Positions 33,924 to 44,279 are shown, counted from the stretch's first letter. The stretch is DNA of 64,000 bases from Mucilaginibacter sp. KACC 22773 (GCF_028736215.1 NZ_CP117883.1:6882001-6946000), one strand, 5' to 3'. Notes: generated from the sequence alone by a model not told the origin. Translations and numbers: made by a program.

Positions 33924-36900
33924 TTAAAACCCAAGATTTAAACCTACCTGGTATGATTTGCTGTTAGGTGTAGAATCATGATCTACCCCTCTATCAAACG
34001 GAGAATTAGATGTGCCGGAGCTGATTTCCGGATCAAACCCGGTATACTTGGTAAAGGTTAGCAAGTTGCGGCCTGTAAATGTTAAAACTGCCCTTTTGAA
34101 TACCTTTTTACTTATAAGGCGAGAGAAATCATATCCCAGATAGACGTTTCTCAATCGTAAAAAAGAGGCCCCTTCGTAAAAATAATCCTTAGTGCCGTTT
34201 CTTGCACCATTTACCCCCCCAATAATATCTGCATAAGCGCTTCTGTAGTAAGCAGTGTATGCGGCGGATGTGCCAGCTATATTAACAGCTTTGTCATAAT
34301 CGCCGCTTATGCCATCCCGGTATTGCCATTCCCTGGTTTGGTTATAAAGGTGGCTGCCGTAAACCCAGTCAAACTGGAAACCAAATGAAAGTGATTTATA
34401 GGTAAAGTTGTTTATAAACGCCGCGTTGAACTTAGGGTTTGGATCGCCGAAGGAAGAAGCCTCGCTTGCAAATTGAATCCCCTTTGTAGCTATATTAACA
34501 ACCCGACCATCAACAATTGTATATTTACTGTAATCGGCAGGGAGTATGTATGGCACGCCCGCGCTGTTTGTCTCGCTCAGGCTTGTTAGTGCTTTATTGC
34601 CAAAGATCTGACCAATCTTTTGACCGGCAGTCAAAGTTAAAAAGGTGCTACCCGCTGCTGTATTCAGGATGATTGGTGCGCCACTGGTGCTGGTTATCAT
34701 TGTTGTTGCCTTACTAAAATTGGTTGTGAAATTCCAGTTAAAATCCCTGGTTTTCAGTATGCCAATATTTAATGAAGCCTGAATACCGTGAGAAGAAAGG
34801 CCTATTGCATTGGTTTTTATTTGATTGCCGCCCGTTGATGGAGCTGTATTGATATTGTAAATAACGTTATCTGACTTACGGTTCCAATAGGTACCACTAA
34901 CATTGATTTCGCTAAACCAATTGCCCGATGCTCCTTTTATAGCTATATCGGTACCAATTTCATATTCTTTTGAAACCTCTACTTTTAAGTTCGGGTTAGC
35001 AAGTGAAGTTGGCAAGTTAAATGTAAGGGCCGAACCAAGGTTTCCGGGGTTGATAGTAGGATATCTGTCAAAAGGCATTGGTTGAGTACCAGCCTCGCCG
35101 TAACCGCCCCTTAACTTAAATTCAGGGATTACGTTGCCCAAAGTTGAGTTTTTCCAGAAATCAAACGACGACGGCCTGATATAACCGTTTGCATTCGGGA
35201 AAGTAAACGGCTTTGAACCGCCACCAAACGCCGATGAATAATCGCTTCTGAACCCGCCGGCTACGCCGCCATAATCGCCGAAGTCAATTTTCTGGTTTAC
35301 ATAAAAACCGTAGGTAATAAATGGAGTGGTGTAATCATAAGCCACTGCCTGTGTTGCTGTTTGGTTAAAATTATAAATAGCGTATTCCGGCAACTCCAAT
35401 CCATAGGTATTGTATTGTTTATCAACATTTTTTCTATAATCGTAACCTACCAACGTGCTTGTTGTAATGGGCAAATTGATATGAAAATCTTTTTCAAAGT
35501 CGGTTTTAATAATTGCCGAAGCATTAAAGTTTTGGAACGTAGTGCTGCTGGTATTTTTGTCTAACTCGCCTTTAGGGTTAGCGGCATAGGCGCCATAGTA
35601 CGAGCCAAGATCGATAGCGGTAAGCGTACCCGACTGATTTTTGTAAATAGTATTTTGTTCGGTATGTTGATAATTGATCCCGTATTTGGCGTTTAATGTT
35701 ATGAACTTATTGATTTTGTAGTCGGCCTGTATATTTTGCAATATATCTTCCCGGTTTGACACCCGGTTTGCCCATTGGGTATAATAATTAGGGTTAGAGC
35801 CATTTACGCTGACTGTACCCGAGTTTAACGATAATGGATAACTGCCATCTGCATTTTTTTGATTAAAATCGTAATACGGCGACGCATTTAAAACATCAAA
35901 TATCCCGCCGGCATTACCAATACCGTAATTTGGATTAAGTGTGTTTTTGGTATAAATAAGTTGCGTTATCGACCGGATTGTAAATCCTTTGAATAATTCA
36001 GCGCCAATATTCGCGGTTAAGTTTGTCCTGTCGTTATAACCGTTGTTCCTGATATTACTTTGCTGATGGTTATTAGATATGGTTAAATTATAATCAGAAT
36101 TATCATTGGCACCCGAAATTGCTGCGCTATTATTAGTTGTATACGCTGTTTTAAATAATTGTGCCAGGTGGTCATAATATTTTAAGTTGGTACCGTATTG
36201 CTGATGCGCAATATTTAACGGGTTTGACATCGCCGTAGGATGGCCGTTTGACGGATCGGCACCGTATGCCCATTGGATACCCAGGTATCTTCCATCCTGA
36301 TTCCTTACTACCGGGTTGCCTGATGCATCAATAAATACACCACTGGCATCAACTTTAAAGCTGCTCAGTTTTGCCTGGTGTACATCCCCTATATTCAAAT
36401 AGTCACCCGCACTTACGCTTGATGTGATATCTATCCGGGCCTTACCTAATTTACCTTTTTTAGTGAAAACCTGTATAACCCCATTGGCACCCTGTGCACC
36501 ATATATAGTTGAAGCGGCAGCACCTTGTACAATCTCAATGTGGTCAACTGTAGCAGGATCAAGCTGACTAATATCGGTTGACCGCGATTCGATACCATCC
36601 ACCAAAATCATGGGCGATGTACTACCCTGAACGGTGTTTATACCTCTTAGTACAATGTTGGTTTTTGCCCCGGGGGTACCGTCGACAGATGAAATTTGGG
36701 CACCGGCAACTTGACCTATCAGACCCTGGTCAATAGAAGCTTGCGGAGAAGATGAAAGGCTTTTGCCTGCAACAGCTTCAACGGAGATGCCTAATTTAGC
36801 CTTACTGGTAGCCACACCCGATCCTGTTACAACAACCTCGCTCAGTTGCTTAAAATCGTTAGCTAAAGCTACATTTACAACCCCGGTGCTACCAATTGGC

Positions 36901-37157
36901 ATTTCGGTTTTCGCAAACCCAATAAAGGTAAAAACCAGTGTGGTACCCGACGAAGGCACGTTGATTGAAAATTTACCGGAAGCGGACGTTTGGGTTCCGA
37001 TGTGTGTACCTTTTACGGTAACACTTACACCGGGAACAGGTAAGCCATCATCCTTGCTTGTAACAGTACCGGTAATGGTTCGGTTTTGGGCGTACGCATA
37101 TTGGCAAAATAATGCCAATAGTATCCCCATCAAGTTTTTGAGAAAACTTTTTTTCAT
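33924..37157 (-). CDS. SusC/RagA-family TonB-linked outer-membrane transporter
   Basis: 1077 residues: signal peptide (ends near YAYAQN), carboxypeptidase-like domain about 25-105 (ITGTVTSKDDGLPVPGVSVTVKG), TonB box-like LSEVVVTGSG, plug domain about 110-225 (IVLRGINTVQG, GIESRSTDISQLDP, AASTIYGAQGANGVIQV), then a 22-strand barrel ending FDRGVDHDSTPNSKSYQVGLNLGF. No N-terminal STN domain, so no anti-sigma signalling. Paired with susD. No regulator (ECF sigma, HTCS) adjoins it. Confidence 0.93.
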   Translation of the reverse strand: MKKSFLKNLMGILLALFCQYAYAQNRTITGTVTSKDDGLPVPGVSVTVKGTHIGTQTSASGKFSINVPSSGTTLVFTFIGFAKTEMPIGSTGVVNVALANDFKQLSEVVVTGSGVATSKAKLGISVEAVAGKSLSSSPQASIDQGLIGQVAGAQISSVDGTPGAKTNIVLRGINTVQGSTSPMILVDGIESRSTDISQLDPATVDHIEIVQGAAASTIYGAQGANGVIQVFTKKGKLGKARIDITSSVSAGDYLNIGDVHQAKLSSFKVDASGVFIDASGNPVVRNQDGRYLGIQWAYGADPSNGHPTAMSNPLNIAHQQYGTNLKYYDHLAQLFKTAYTTNNSAAISGANDNSDYNLTISNNHQQSNIRNNGYNDRTNLTANIGAELFKGFTIRSITQLIYTKNTLNPNYGIGNAGGIFDVLNASPYYDFNQKNADGSYPLSLNSGTVSVNGSNPNYYTQWANRVSNREDILQNIQADYKINKFITLNAKYGINYQHTEQNTIYKNQSGTLTAIDLGSYYGAYAANPKGELDKNTSSTTFQNFNASAIIKTDFEKDFHINLPITTSTLVGYDYRKNVDKQYNTYGLELPEYAIYNFNQTATQAVAYDYTTPFITYGFYVNQKIDFGDYGGVAGGFRSDYSSAFGGGSKPFTFPNANGYIRPSSFDFWKNSTLGNVIPEFKLRGGYGEAGTQPMPFDRYPTINPGNLGSALTFNLPTSLANPNLKVEVSKEYEIGTDIAIKGASGNWFSEINVSGTYWNRKSDNVIYNINTAPSTGGNQIKTNAIGLSSHGIQASLNIGILKTRDFNWNFTTNFSKATTMITSTSGAPIILNTAAGSTFLTLTAGQKIGQIFGNKALTSLSETNSAGVPYILPADYSKYTIVDGRVVNIATKGIQFASEASSFGDPNPKFNAAFINNFTYKSLSFGFQFDWVYGSHLYNQTREWQYRDGISGDYDKAVNIAGTSAAYTAYYRSAYADIIGGVNGARNGTKDYFYEGASFLRLRNVYLGYDFSRLISKKVFKRAVLTFTGRNLLTFTKYTGFDPEISSGTSNSPFDRGVDHDSTPNSKSYQVGLNLGF

Positions 37158-37673
37158 ACTTTAATCAGTTAAATAGTTAATAGTTGTTAAATAACAAGAT
37201 AGCTTGTAACATTTGCATTACAAATGAGGAGTTGATTTTTAGCAATGAAGTAAAATAGCGGCTAAATCAGGGGCCTATATTATGTGATTTATATTTTTTT
37301 GGCGACTTAATTTGAATAAATGCAATAAACAGACACCAACAAAGTGTATAATTCACACAAAAAGCATCTTTTATTAAACTTTTGTTATTCAAAAGTTAAT
37401 TCATCAAACAAATTTTGATAAAAACAACTTCGTGTTTCTATTTATTTCGTCAATTATGATAAATAACACAAGAAATTTTCAATAAGATTTGAATATTCTT
37501 AATTATTCAGTCATTTTATTTGTAATTATTAATAAAATAATAAATAAAAATAAATTTTACGCCTTTATTTATTGAATTTGTGTTTTTATTTAACACTTTA
37601 TGTATACACTAAGATCGCACACCATTCCCCGGCCTAAAACATTCGTTTCGCCGCAAATATCAAAGTAAAAATA
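37158..37673 (-). other. AT-rich leader/promoter region of susCD
   Basis: 516 bp without a gene, one of the most AT-rich stretches of the window. It holds short palindromes such as TTGTAA...TTACAA (37205-37224) near the susC start. It should contain the susC promoter and 5' UTR. I see no clear TAnnTTTG box that I would stand by. Confidence 0.5.
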
Positions 37674-37704
37674 AAGGCCGGTAGATGGTTAATCTATCGG
37701 CCTT
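37674..37704 (-). terminator. Terminator of the pentose phosphate cluster
   Basis: AAGGCCGGTAGAT (37674-37686) pairs with ATCTATCGGCCTT (37692-37704) with one G-T wobble. On the minus strand it is followed by TATTTTTACTTTG. It lies 27 nt past the pgl stop. Confidence 0.8.
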
Positions 37705-37730
37705 ATTAATTCTGATCGAAAAAATTCTAT

Positions 37731-38462
37731 TTACTCCAGTTCCTGCAGGTTTGCGGCGGCGGGTTCATCTAAAAACCACTCCGTTTCGCCAACTATTGAA
37801 TCTATCAGCTGGGCAGGGTATTCTTCAATATCTTCGTCATCTTCCAATACATGGTGTACGGCAATTGCTTTGCCCTCGCCATAAACCAGGAACGCTATGT
37901 AACGCGCATCATTAATCAGCGGCGCATTCAGGGTGATACGCCAAACCTGCTGATCTTCCAGCCAAACTTCTTTGACACCCGGCGTGGTATCGTGCAATAC
38001 CGGGGTATGCGGAAATAGCGATGCGGTATGCGAGTTATCGCCTAAGCCTAAAAGTACCAGGTCGAAGCTCAGCTCGTCTTCATCAAAAAATGTAGCTATC
38101 ATGTCCCAATATCTTGCAGCGGCATCGGCGGGTTCAAATGTGGTATCAACCGCAAATATATTGGCCGGGCTTATCAGCAAAGGATCAAACAGGGCAGTTT
38201 TGGCCATCAGGTAGTTACTATCCTTATGGGTTTGGGGCACATTGCGCTCATCACCAAAAAAGAAATAAACCTTTGTCCAGTCTACCTGGTCGGCATAACT
38301 GGTTGAAGCAAGCAGCTCATACAATTTTTTAGGCGAGCTGCCTCCCGAAAGCGCTACGGTAAATTTACCCCTCGCGGAGATGGATGCATCGGCTATTTTA
38401 ACAAAATAATCTGCCAGCGCCATCAGCACTTCATCAGCTGTATTAAAGATATTTAAATTCAT
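37731..38462 (-). CDS. pgl: 6-phosphogluconolactonase
   Basis: 243 residues of the NagB/DevB type. TVALSGGSSPKKLYELL is the phosphate-binding loop, then WTKVYFFFGDERNVPQTHKDSNY and LVLLGLGDNSHTASLFPH, all diagnostic. Hydrolyses 6-phosphogluconolactone made by Zwf. The last gene of the minus-strand PPP cluster, separated from zwf by a 129-bp inverted-repeat gap. Confidence 0.92.
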   Translation of the reverse strand: MNLNIFNTADEVLMALADYFVKIADASISARGKFTVALSGGSSPKKLYELLASTSYADQVDWTKVYFFFGDERNVPQTHKDSNYLMAKTALFDPLLISPANIFAVDTTFEPADAAARYWDMIATFFDEDELSFDLVLLGLGDNSHTASLFPHTPVLHDTTPGVKEVWLEDQQVWRITLNAPLINDARYIAFLVYGEGKAIAVHHVLEDDEDIEEYPAQLIDSIVGETEWFLDEPAAANLQELE

Positions 38463-38478
38463 ATGCTATTTTTTCGGT

Positions 38479-38586
38479 GGTCTGAGATCAGAGGCGTGTG
38501 GTCTGTTGTCTGAGTTCTGAAAGCAAAAACAGAATATTTCATTTTCAGACCTCTCTCCACCGGCCTCCGACCTCAGATCCCAGACC
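38479..38586. repeat. Imperfect inverted repeat filling the pgl-zwf gap
   Basis: GGTCTGAGATCAGAGG (38479-38494) and CCTCAGATCCCAGACC (38571-38586) pair in 14 of 16 positions. Between them the words TCTG and CAGA recur many times. The gap holds no gene. Confidence 0.7.
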
Positions 38587-38591
38587 AATTA

Positions 38592-40106
38592 CTATTTCTT
38601 CCCATTCACCGGTAAAGTGAACCAATTAAAGCCATCGCGTGCAATTAATGCTTCGGCGGCTTCGGGTCCCCATGAGTCGGCAGAATAGTTAGGGAAGTTC
38701 AGGCTCTTTTTATGTTGCCAGGTGCTTAGTATCGGCATAACCAGTGCCCATGCCTCTTCTACCTGGTCGCCACGCATAAACAGGGTTTGATCGCCCATCA
38801 TGGTATCCAGTATCAGGGTTTCATAAGCTTCGGGTGCCTGGTTGGTATAGGTGCCTTTATAATCAAACACCATATCAACCACATTCAACACCATATCAAT
38901 TCCCGGGCGCTTGGCCTGTACCTGCAAACGGATACTCATCTCGGGCTGAATGCTGATGATGAGCCTGTTTTGCTGCCAGCTTTCGGCTGCTTCGGTAGGG
39001 AATATCAAATGCGGAACATCTTTAAACTGGATAGTGATAACCGATGATGACTGGTGCATTCTTTTACCTGTACGTAAATAGAATGGCACTCCCTGCCAGC
39101 GCCAGTTATCAATAAAGAATTTGATAGCTGCAAAAGTTTCTGTATTTGACTCAGGATTAACTTTTGGCTCCTCGCGGTAGCCGGCAACTTCTTTTCCTTT
39201 CATCCATCCGCTGCCGTACTGGCCCCTAACGGCCGAGCTACGTACATCTTCGGGTGTAAACTTACGCATGGCCTTTAATACATCAACCTTGCGGTCGCGT
39301 ACCTCATCGGCGCTAAAGCTAACCGGCGGCTCCATGGCTATGTGGCAAAGCAATTGCAGCAGGTGGTTTTGAATCATGTCTCTCATGGCACCAGAACCAT
39401 CGTAGTAATCGCCGCGCTCTTCAACGCCCAATTGCTCGGTAACCGAAATCTGTACGTGCTCAATATAATTCCGGTTCCACAGCGGCTCCATAATGGAGTT
39501 GGCAAAGCGGAACGCCATGATATTCTGAACGGTTTCTTTACCAAGGTAGTGGTCAATACGATAGATCTGGCACTCGTCAAAAATGCTCTTCAATAACGCA
39601 TTCAGCTCTTTGGCTGTTTCCAAATCGTGGCCAAATGGTTTCTCGATAATGATACGCACCCGTTTTTTATCTTCGGCCAATTTGGCTTTTGATATGTTGG
39701 ATGCAATGATTGGGAAAAAGTTTGGCGCTACTGCCAGGTAAAACAATACGTTAGCTTTGGTTTTCCATTCGGCATTGTGTTTTTCAATGCGTTTGCCAAA
39801 TTCTTTATAGGTTTCAAAGTCGTTAGCATCTGATACCTGGTAGTAGATGTTTTTTACAAACTCGGCCCATTGTTTTTCGTCGGCTTTGCCGCTGCGCGAA
39901 AACTGGTTGATATCGTTATGCAGGTTTTCCCTGAACTGTTCGTCGGTTAATTTTGTACGACCGGTACCAATAATTGAAAATTGTTTGGGCATCCATCCAT
40001 CTAAAAACAGGTTATAGAGTGCCGGGGCAATTTTACGGGAATTTAAATCGCCCGTTCCCCCAAAAATAATGAATATGGTAGGGTCTGATTTTGTGCTTGC
40101 GCTCAT
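38592..40106 (-). CDS. zwf: Glucose-6-phosphate dehydrogenase
   Basis: 504 residues, full length. NADP-binding FGGTGDLNSRKIAPAL near 14-30, active-site RIDHYLGKETVQN near 180-192, EKPFGHDL, and the C-terminal GDQTLFMRGDQVEEAWA block. First step of the oxidative PPP, making NADPH. Followed by pgl and preceded by gnd (26-bp gap), so the whole oxidative branch is together. Confidence 0.95.
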   Translation of the reverse strand: MSASTKSDPTIFIIFGGTGDLNSRKIAPALYNLFLDGWMPKQFSIIGTGRTKLTDEQFRENLHNDINQFSRSGKADEKQWAEFVKNIYYQVSDANDFETYKEFGKRIEKHNAEWKTKANVLFYLAVAPNFFPIIASNISKAKLAEDKKRVRIIIEKPFGHDLETAKELNALLKSIFDECQIYRIDHYLGKETVQNIMAFRFANSIMEPLWNRNYIEHVQISVTEQLGVEERGDYYDGSGAMRDMIQNHLLQLLCHIAMEPPVSFSADEVRDRKVDVLKAMRKFTPEDVRSSAVRGQYGSGWMKGKEVAGYREEPKVNPESNTETFAAIKFFIDNWRWQGVPFYLRTGKRMHQSSSVITIQFKDVPHLIFPTEAAESWQQNRLIISIQPEMSIRLQVQAKRPGIDMVLNVVDMVFDYKGTYTNQAPEAYETLILDTMMGDQTLFMRGDQVEEAWALVMPILSTWQHKKSLNFPNYSADSWGPEAAEALIARDGFNWFTLPVNGKK

Positions 40107-40132
40107 TGTGATCAGCTTTTAATAGTTTATGT

Positions 40133-41560
40133 TTAGTCTTCGGCTTTGGTCCATTGTGTATGGAAGGTTCCTTCTTTGCCTATCAACTCGTAGGTATGCG
40201 CCCCAAAATAATCGCGTTGTGCCTGGGTAAGGTTTGATGGCATCCTTTCGCTGCGGAAAGCATCAAAATAACTTAAAGAAGCAGTATACGCAGGAGTAGC
40301 AATACCTGCAGCAATTGTTTTTGACAGTAATTTCCTGATGCCTGGCAAAGCGCCTTCAACCAGCGATTGTACATTACTATCTAACAGCAAGTGCTCAAGT
40401 TTGGCATCCTTCTCGTAAGCTTCAAAAATATCGTTCAGGAATTTCGACCGGATAATACAGCCGCCCCTCCATATTTTGGCAATCTCGCCCAGGTGCAAAT
40501 CATATTTGTACTCGGCTGATGCGTTTGATAATAAGTGCATGCCCTGGGCGTAGCTGATGATCATGGTGAAATAGAAAGCCTGCTCTAAATCGGCAATTAT
40601 TTCGTCGGTGCTGCCATCTAAGCTGATAGGCTCTTTGGCATACAGGCCGGCGGCTTTTACGCGCAACGCTTTATATTTCGACATATCGCGCATGGATACC
40701 GCACTGTCAATAGTAGGAATAGGTGCCTGCAAATCCATGGCCACCTGCGACGTCCATTTACCTGTACCTTTGGCACGGGCCTCGTCTTTAATATCGTCTA
40801 ATAATAAATGATCGGTTCCGGGAGCTTTAAACGCAAAGATATCTTTGGTGATATCCAACAGGAAAGACTGTAAGCGCCCTTCGTTCCACTGAGCAAATAC
40901 CTTTTGCATGGCATCGTTGTCAAGCTTAAGGCCCTTTTTCATTACTTCGTAGGTTTCGGCAAGTAACTGCATCATTCCATACTCAATGCCGTTATGCACC
41001 ATCTTAACAAAGTGACCAGAAGCGCCGGGACCAATGTAGGTTACGCATGGTGCGCCATCAACCTTAGCGGCAATGGCTTCAAATATAGGTTTCATTACCG
41101 CGTAGGCATCTTTATCGCCACCCGGCATCATGCTTGGGCCGCGGCGGGCACCTTCTTCGCCGCCAGATACACCCATGCCAAAAAAGTGCAGGCCAATAGC
41201 CTCCAGTTGCTCAACACGGCGGTTTGTATCGGTAAAGTGCGAGTTACCGCCATCAATTAAAATATCGCCTTTCTCCAATAGCGGAGTAAGTTCCTCAATT
41301 ACGGCGTCTACAATTTTACCGGCTGGTACCAGCATCATAATGGCACGTGGTGTGGTAAGGCTTTGAATAAATTCCTTTACATCGCCAAAGCCTTTAGCGG
41401 CCCTATCGCCGGCCTCATCATTTAATGATGATACCTTTGCGGCGTCCTTATCATGCCCGGCTACTGCAAAGCCATGATCGGCCATGTTAAGTAGTAAGCT
41501 GCGGCCCATAACGCCTAAGCCTATCATGCCAAAAGCATATTTATCTGTTGTTGCGCTCAT
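40133..41560 (-). CDS. gnd: 6-phosphogluconate dehydrogenase (decarboxylating)
   Basis: 475 residues. Rossmann motif MIGLGVMGRSLLLNMADHGF, substrate loop FGMGVSGGEEGARRGPSMMPGG, and VKMVHNGIEYGMMQL carrying the catalytic Lys and Asn. C-terminal YFGAHTYELIGKEGTFHTQW. The long (about 470) form. Oxidises 6-phosphogluconate to ribulose 5-phosphate plus CO2 and NADPH. The upstream HAD gene ends 2 bp before its start. Confidence 0.95.
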   Translation of the reverse strand: MSATTDKYAFGMIGLGVMGRSLLLNMADHGFAVAGHDKDAAKVSSLNDEAGDRAAKGFGDVKEFIQSLTTPRAIMMLVPAGKIVDAVIEELTPLLEKGDILIDGGNSHFTDTNRRVEQLEAIGLHFFGMGVSGGEEGARRGPSMMPGGDKDAYAVMKPIFEAIAAKVDGAPCVTYIGPGASGHFVKMVHNGIEYGMMQLLAETYEVMKKGLKLDNDAMQKVFAQWNEGRLQSFLLDITKDIFAFKAPGTDHLLLDDIKDEARAKGTGKWTSQVAMDLQAPIPTIDSAVSMRDMSKYKALRVKAAGLYAKEPISLDGSTDEIIADLEQAFYFTMIISYAQGMHLLSNASAEYKYDLHLGEIAKIWRGGCIIRSKFLNDIFEAYEKDAKLEHLLLDSNVQSLVEGALPGIRKLLSKTIAAGIATPAYTASLSYFDAFRSERMPSNLTQAQRDYFGAHTYELIGKEGTFHTQWTKAED

Positions 41561-41561
41561 G

Positions 41562-42185
41562 TTATTTGAGGTTTTCTTTTTTAAGGTCTTCTAATATTTT
41601 TTTGGTGGTCTCGAAACTTGTATGCTGAAACGAGCGGATGCCCAATTTTTGGGCTGTGGTAACAAACATCATCCTGTCGTCAAAGTACACACATTGTTGC
41701 GGCGATGCCTGGGCAATACCCATGGCCAGTTGCCAGATGCCCGGATCGGGCTTGCGCATTTTTACCTCGCACGATGATACAAACGCATCGAATGCATCAT
41801 GCAGTTTAAACTTACGCACTCGGTAATCATTTAACTCTTTACCCTCGTTATTAAGGGATATAATACGGAAACCGCAATCTTTTTTCCACTCTTTAAGCCA
41901 GGCCAGCATACCCGGCAGCTCATAGGAGGTAGAATAAATAAAATCCTTAAAATCTTCCCTTACAAAATCGCGGGGATGGTTAAATATTACCGTATCCAGG
42001 TACTCATCTAAAGTGATGCTGCCAATTTCATATACATTGAAAATGAAATTGTGCAGGGCGTTTACTTCGGCATAATCAAGGTTAAACCTTTTGGCTGCTT
42101 CCTCGCGCGCCTCGTGCCCCCACCCGTTCGACAATAAAATACCTCCTACGTCGAAAAAAAGGATCTTTACGTTTGCGGTTTCCAT
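41562..42185 (-). CDS. HAD-superfamily hydrolase in the PPP cluster
   Basis: 207 residues. Motif I FFDVGGILLSNG supplies the nucleophile Asp but has Gly at the +2 position, as in YihX-type enzymes; motif II is ISLNNEG; motif III Lys in KMRKPDPGIW; motif IV VYFDDRMMFV. The class acts on small phosphates. Tightly packed between tal (8 bp) and gnd (2 bp), so it is part of the operon; it may remove a sugar phosphate or a damaged intermediate. Substrate is inference only. Confidence 0.85.
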   Translation of the reverse strand: METANVKILFFDVGGILLSNGWGHEAREEAAKRFNLDYAEVNALHNFIFNVYEIGSITLDEYLDTVIFNHPRDFVREDFKDFIYSTSYELPGMLAWLKEWKKDCGFRIISLNNEGKELNDYRVRKFKLHDAFDAFVSSCEVKMRKPDPGIWQLAMGIAQASPQQCVYFDDRMMFVTTAQKLGIRSFQHTSFETTKKILEDLKKENLK

Positions 42186-42193
42186 AAAGCCGT

Positions 42194-43291
42194 TTAGGCT
42201 ACTTTACTTTTTTGATCTTCGATAGCCTTCAACAGTTTCTCGAATGGTTTATTGAATTTTTCGATGCCTTCGTCTTCCAATTGCTGGGTGATGGCGTCAA
42301 GATCGATACCTAAATCTTTCAATTTGGTCAAAGTGGCGGTTGCCTCATCTAAACCAGCTTCAAGCGTGTTTGCAGCAATACCATGATCACGGAAAGCTTC
42401 AACAGTTTCTAATGGAACGGTATCCACAGTATCCGGGCCAATTAAAGCCTCAACGTATTTGGTATCTTTAAAAGCAGGGTTTTTGCTGCCTGTGCTTGCC
42501 CAAAGTAAACGCTGTGGCTGTGCGCCTTGTGCGGCCAGTTTTTGCCATCTTTCGGTGCTGAACACCCTTTTGTAAATTTCGTATGCTTTTTTAGCCGATG
42601 CGATAGCAACTTCACCTTGCAGGTCTTTAGCGCCTTTTGCTTCCAACAGCGGATCAACAATAACATCAATGCGGCTTAAAAAGAAGCTGGCAACTGACGA
42701 TATATGTGCAATTTTATGGCCTGCAGCTAAGTGCTCCTCTAAACCGGCAATATAAGCTTCGGTTACTTCTTCATAGCGCTGCAAACCAAAAAGCAGGGTA
42801 ACGTTAATGTTGATGCCTTTTGCAATGGATTGCTGGATAGCAGCCAAACCCGGTTTAGTGCCAGGGATTTTGATCATTACGTTTTCACGGTCAACTTTTC
42901 TCCAAAGTTCTTCGGCTTGTTTGGCGGTGCCTTCGGTATCTAAAGCCAAAAACGGAGAAACTTCCAGGCTAACATATCCGTCAACTTTGTTTGATTCATC
43001 ATACACCCCTTTAAACAGGGCGGTAGCTTGCTGAATATCGCTTATGGCCAAACCAAAAAATAGTTCTTCGTTATCATCGGTAGTTGCCGAAAGCTCCCTG
43101 ATATCATTGTCATAATCAGAACTGCCGGTTATCGCTTTTTCAAAAATAGCCGGGTTTGAAGTTACGCCTCTTACGCCATCTTCGTCAATTAGTTTTTGCA
43201 GTTTTCCGGATGCGATGATTTCGCGATCGATGAAATCAAGCCAGATACTCTGTCCGAAATCATGTATCTGTTTTACATTGTTGGTTGCCAT
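42194..43291 (-). CDS. tal: Transaldolase (long form)
   Basis: 365 residues, the longer class found in actinobacteria and some Bacteroidota. GVTSNPAIFEKAI, SLEVSPFLALDTEGT, then VMIKIPGTKPGLAAIQ with the Schiff-base Lys, and NINVTLLFGLQRYEEV. Non-oxidative PPP. A TACATTTG box at 43375-43382 on the minus strand could be a private promoter in the 180-bp gap before it. Confidence 0.93.
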   Translation of the reverse strand: MATNNVKQIHDFGQSIWLDFIDREIIASGKLQKLIDEDGVRGVTSNPAIFEKAITGSSDYDNDIRELSATTDDNEELFFGLAISDIQQATALFKGVYDESNKVDGYVSLEVSPFLALDTEGTAKQAEELWRKVDRENVMIKIPGTKPGLAAIQQSIAKGININVTLLFGLQRYEEVTEAYIAGLEEHLAAGHKIAHISSVASFFLSRIDVIVDPLLEAKGAKDLQGEVAIASAKKAYEIYKRVFSTERWQKLAAQGAQPQRLLWASTGSKNPAFKDTKYVEALIGPDTVDTVPLETVEAFRDHGIAANTLEAGLDEATATLTKLKDLGIDLDAITQQLEDEGIEKFNKPFEKLLKAIEDQKSKVA

Positions 43292-43374
43292 ATTGGTCGG
43301 TTTTTAATATTATATTTTTTATTGGATTGAATTTCAGATTTGCGAATGCCTATGAACTTAATAGATATTTCCTG

Positions 43375-43382
43375 CAAATGTA
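43375..43382 (-). promoter_or_regulatory. Candidate -7 box of the tal-HAD-gnd-zwf-pgl segment
   Basis: The minus strand reads TACATTTG, an exact TAnnTTTG. It lies 84 nt upstream of the tal start. No clear -33 TTG is visible, so confidence is modest. Confidence 0.4.
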
Positions 43383-43471
43383 TTCGTTTGATCCGTTTTG
43401 TAAAGTTCTTTGTTAATATTCTATTTATTGTAAGCTAAATATCATCATTCGGTTACACCAGCGTAACAATG

Positions 43472-44179
43472 TTAATTATTCGATGCTACCAAAATTTCCA
43501 GGTTGTACCCCATAAATAATCCGCTCTCGATAACGCCGGTAATCCCTTTTATATCCTTTTCGAGGCTTAACGGTACTTCATCAAAGCGGCAATCCAAAAC
43601 CATGTTATTGTTTTCGGATATAATTGGACCATCCTTGCCTTTGGCCGGCCTGATCACTATGCTGTTGGCTCCCAGTTTTTCCAGTTCCGCTTCCACATGC
43701 AGCAAAGCCTGCGGAAATACCTCTATAGGGATAGGGAAGTTGGTACCAATCTTATCCACTATTTTGGAGTCATCTACAATAATATAGTTAACGGCGCTGG
43801 ATGCTATCAGCAGTTTCTCCTTAAACATCGCTCCTCCACGTCCTTTAATCAGGCTGTTGTTTGGGTCAACCTCGTCGGCACCATCAAACAGCCAGTCGGG
43901 CTTGTGTTCAAACAAAGTAGTAAGCGGGATACCCAATTTGGTACAAAACATCGAGATCTCCAGCGATGTAGGGATAGCTAAAACGTTTAACTTCTCGGCC
44001 TTGATCCTATCCGCAATAGCCAACAAAGCCATGTACACCGTAGAACCCGAACCAACGCCCAGTACATCGCCATCCTTTACCTTAGCGGCAATTTGTTGCG
44101 CTACCTTTTGCTTGCCCGCGGCATTAATGATCTCTGACGACCACGCAAGGTTTTTAATTAAACTACTATCCCAATTCAT
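43472..44179 (-). CDS. rpiA: Ribose-5-phosphate isomerase A
   Basis: 235 residues. GVGSGSTVYMALLAIADR near 42-59 binds phosphate, then FDGADEVDPNNSLIKGRGGAMFKEKL with the catalytic acidic residues, and the C-terminal ITGVIESGLFMGYN. Interconverts ribose and ribulose 5-phosphate. A 110-bp gap filled by an inverted repeat separates it from tkt. Confidence 0.94.
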   Translation of the reverse strand: MNWDSSLIKNLAWSSEIINAAGKQKVAQQIAAKVKDGDVLGVGSGSTVYMALLAIADRIKAEKLNVLAIPTSLEISMFCTKLGIPLTTLFEHKPDWLFDGADEVDPNNSLIKGRGGAMFKEKLLIASSAVNYIIVDDSKIVDKIGTNFPIPIEVFPQALLHVEAELEKLGANSIVIRPAKGKDGPIISENNNMVLDCRFDEVPLSLEKDIKGITGVIESGLFMGYNLEILVASNN

Positions 44180-44196
44180 TTTTGAGTATCAAGTAT

Positions 44197-44279
44197 TTAG
44201 TATCAAGTATCAAGACCGCTTCAGGTAGAAACGACAGTTAGTATCAAGCGGCAAAAAAAATCTTGATACTTGATACTAA
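44197..44279. repeat. Perfect 19-bp inverted repeat in the rpiA-tkt gap
   Basis: TTAGTATCAAGTATCAAGA (44197-44215) and its exact inverse (44261-44279). Extra single copies of AGTATCAAG occur at 44186 and 44240. It fills nearly the whole gap between co-directional genes. On the minus strand a T8 run follows the first arm. Confidence 0.85.
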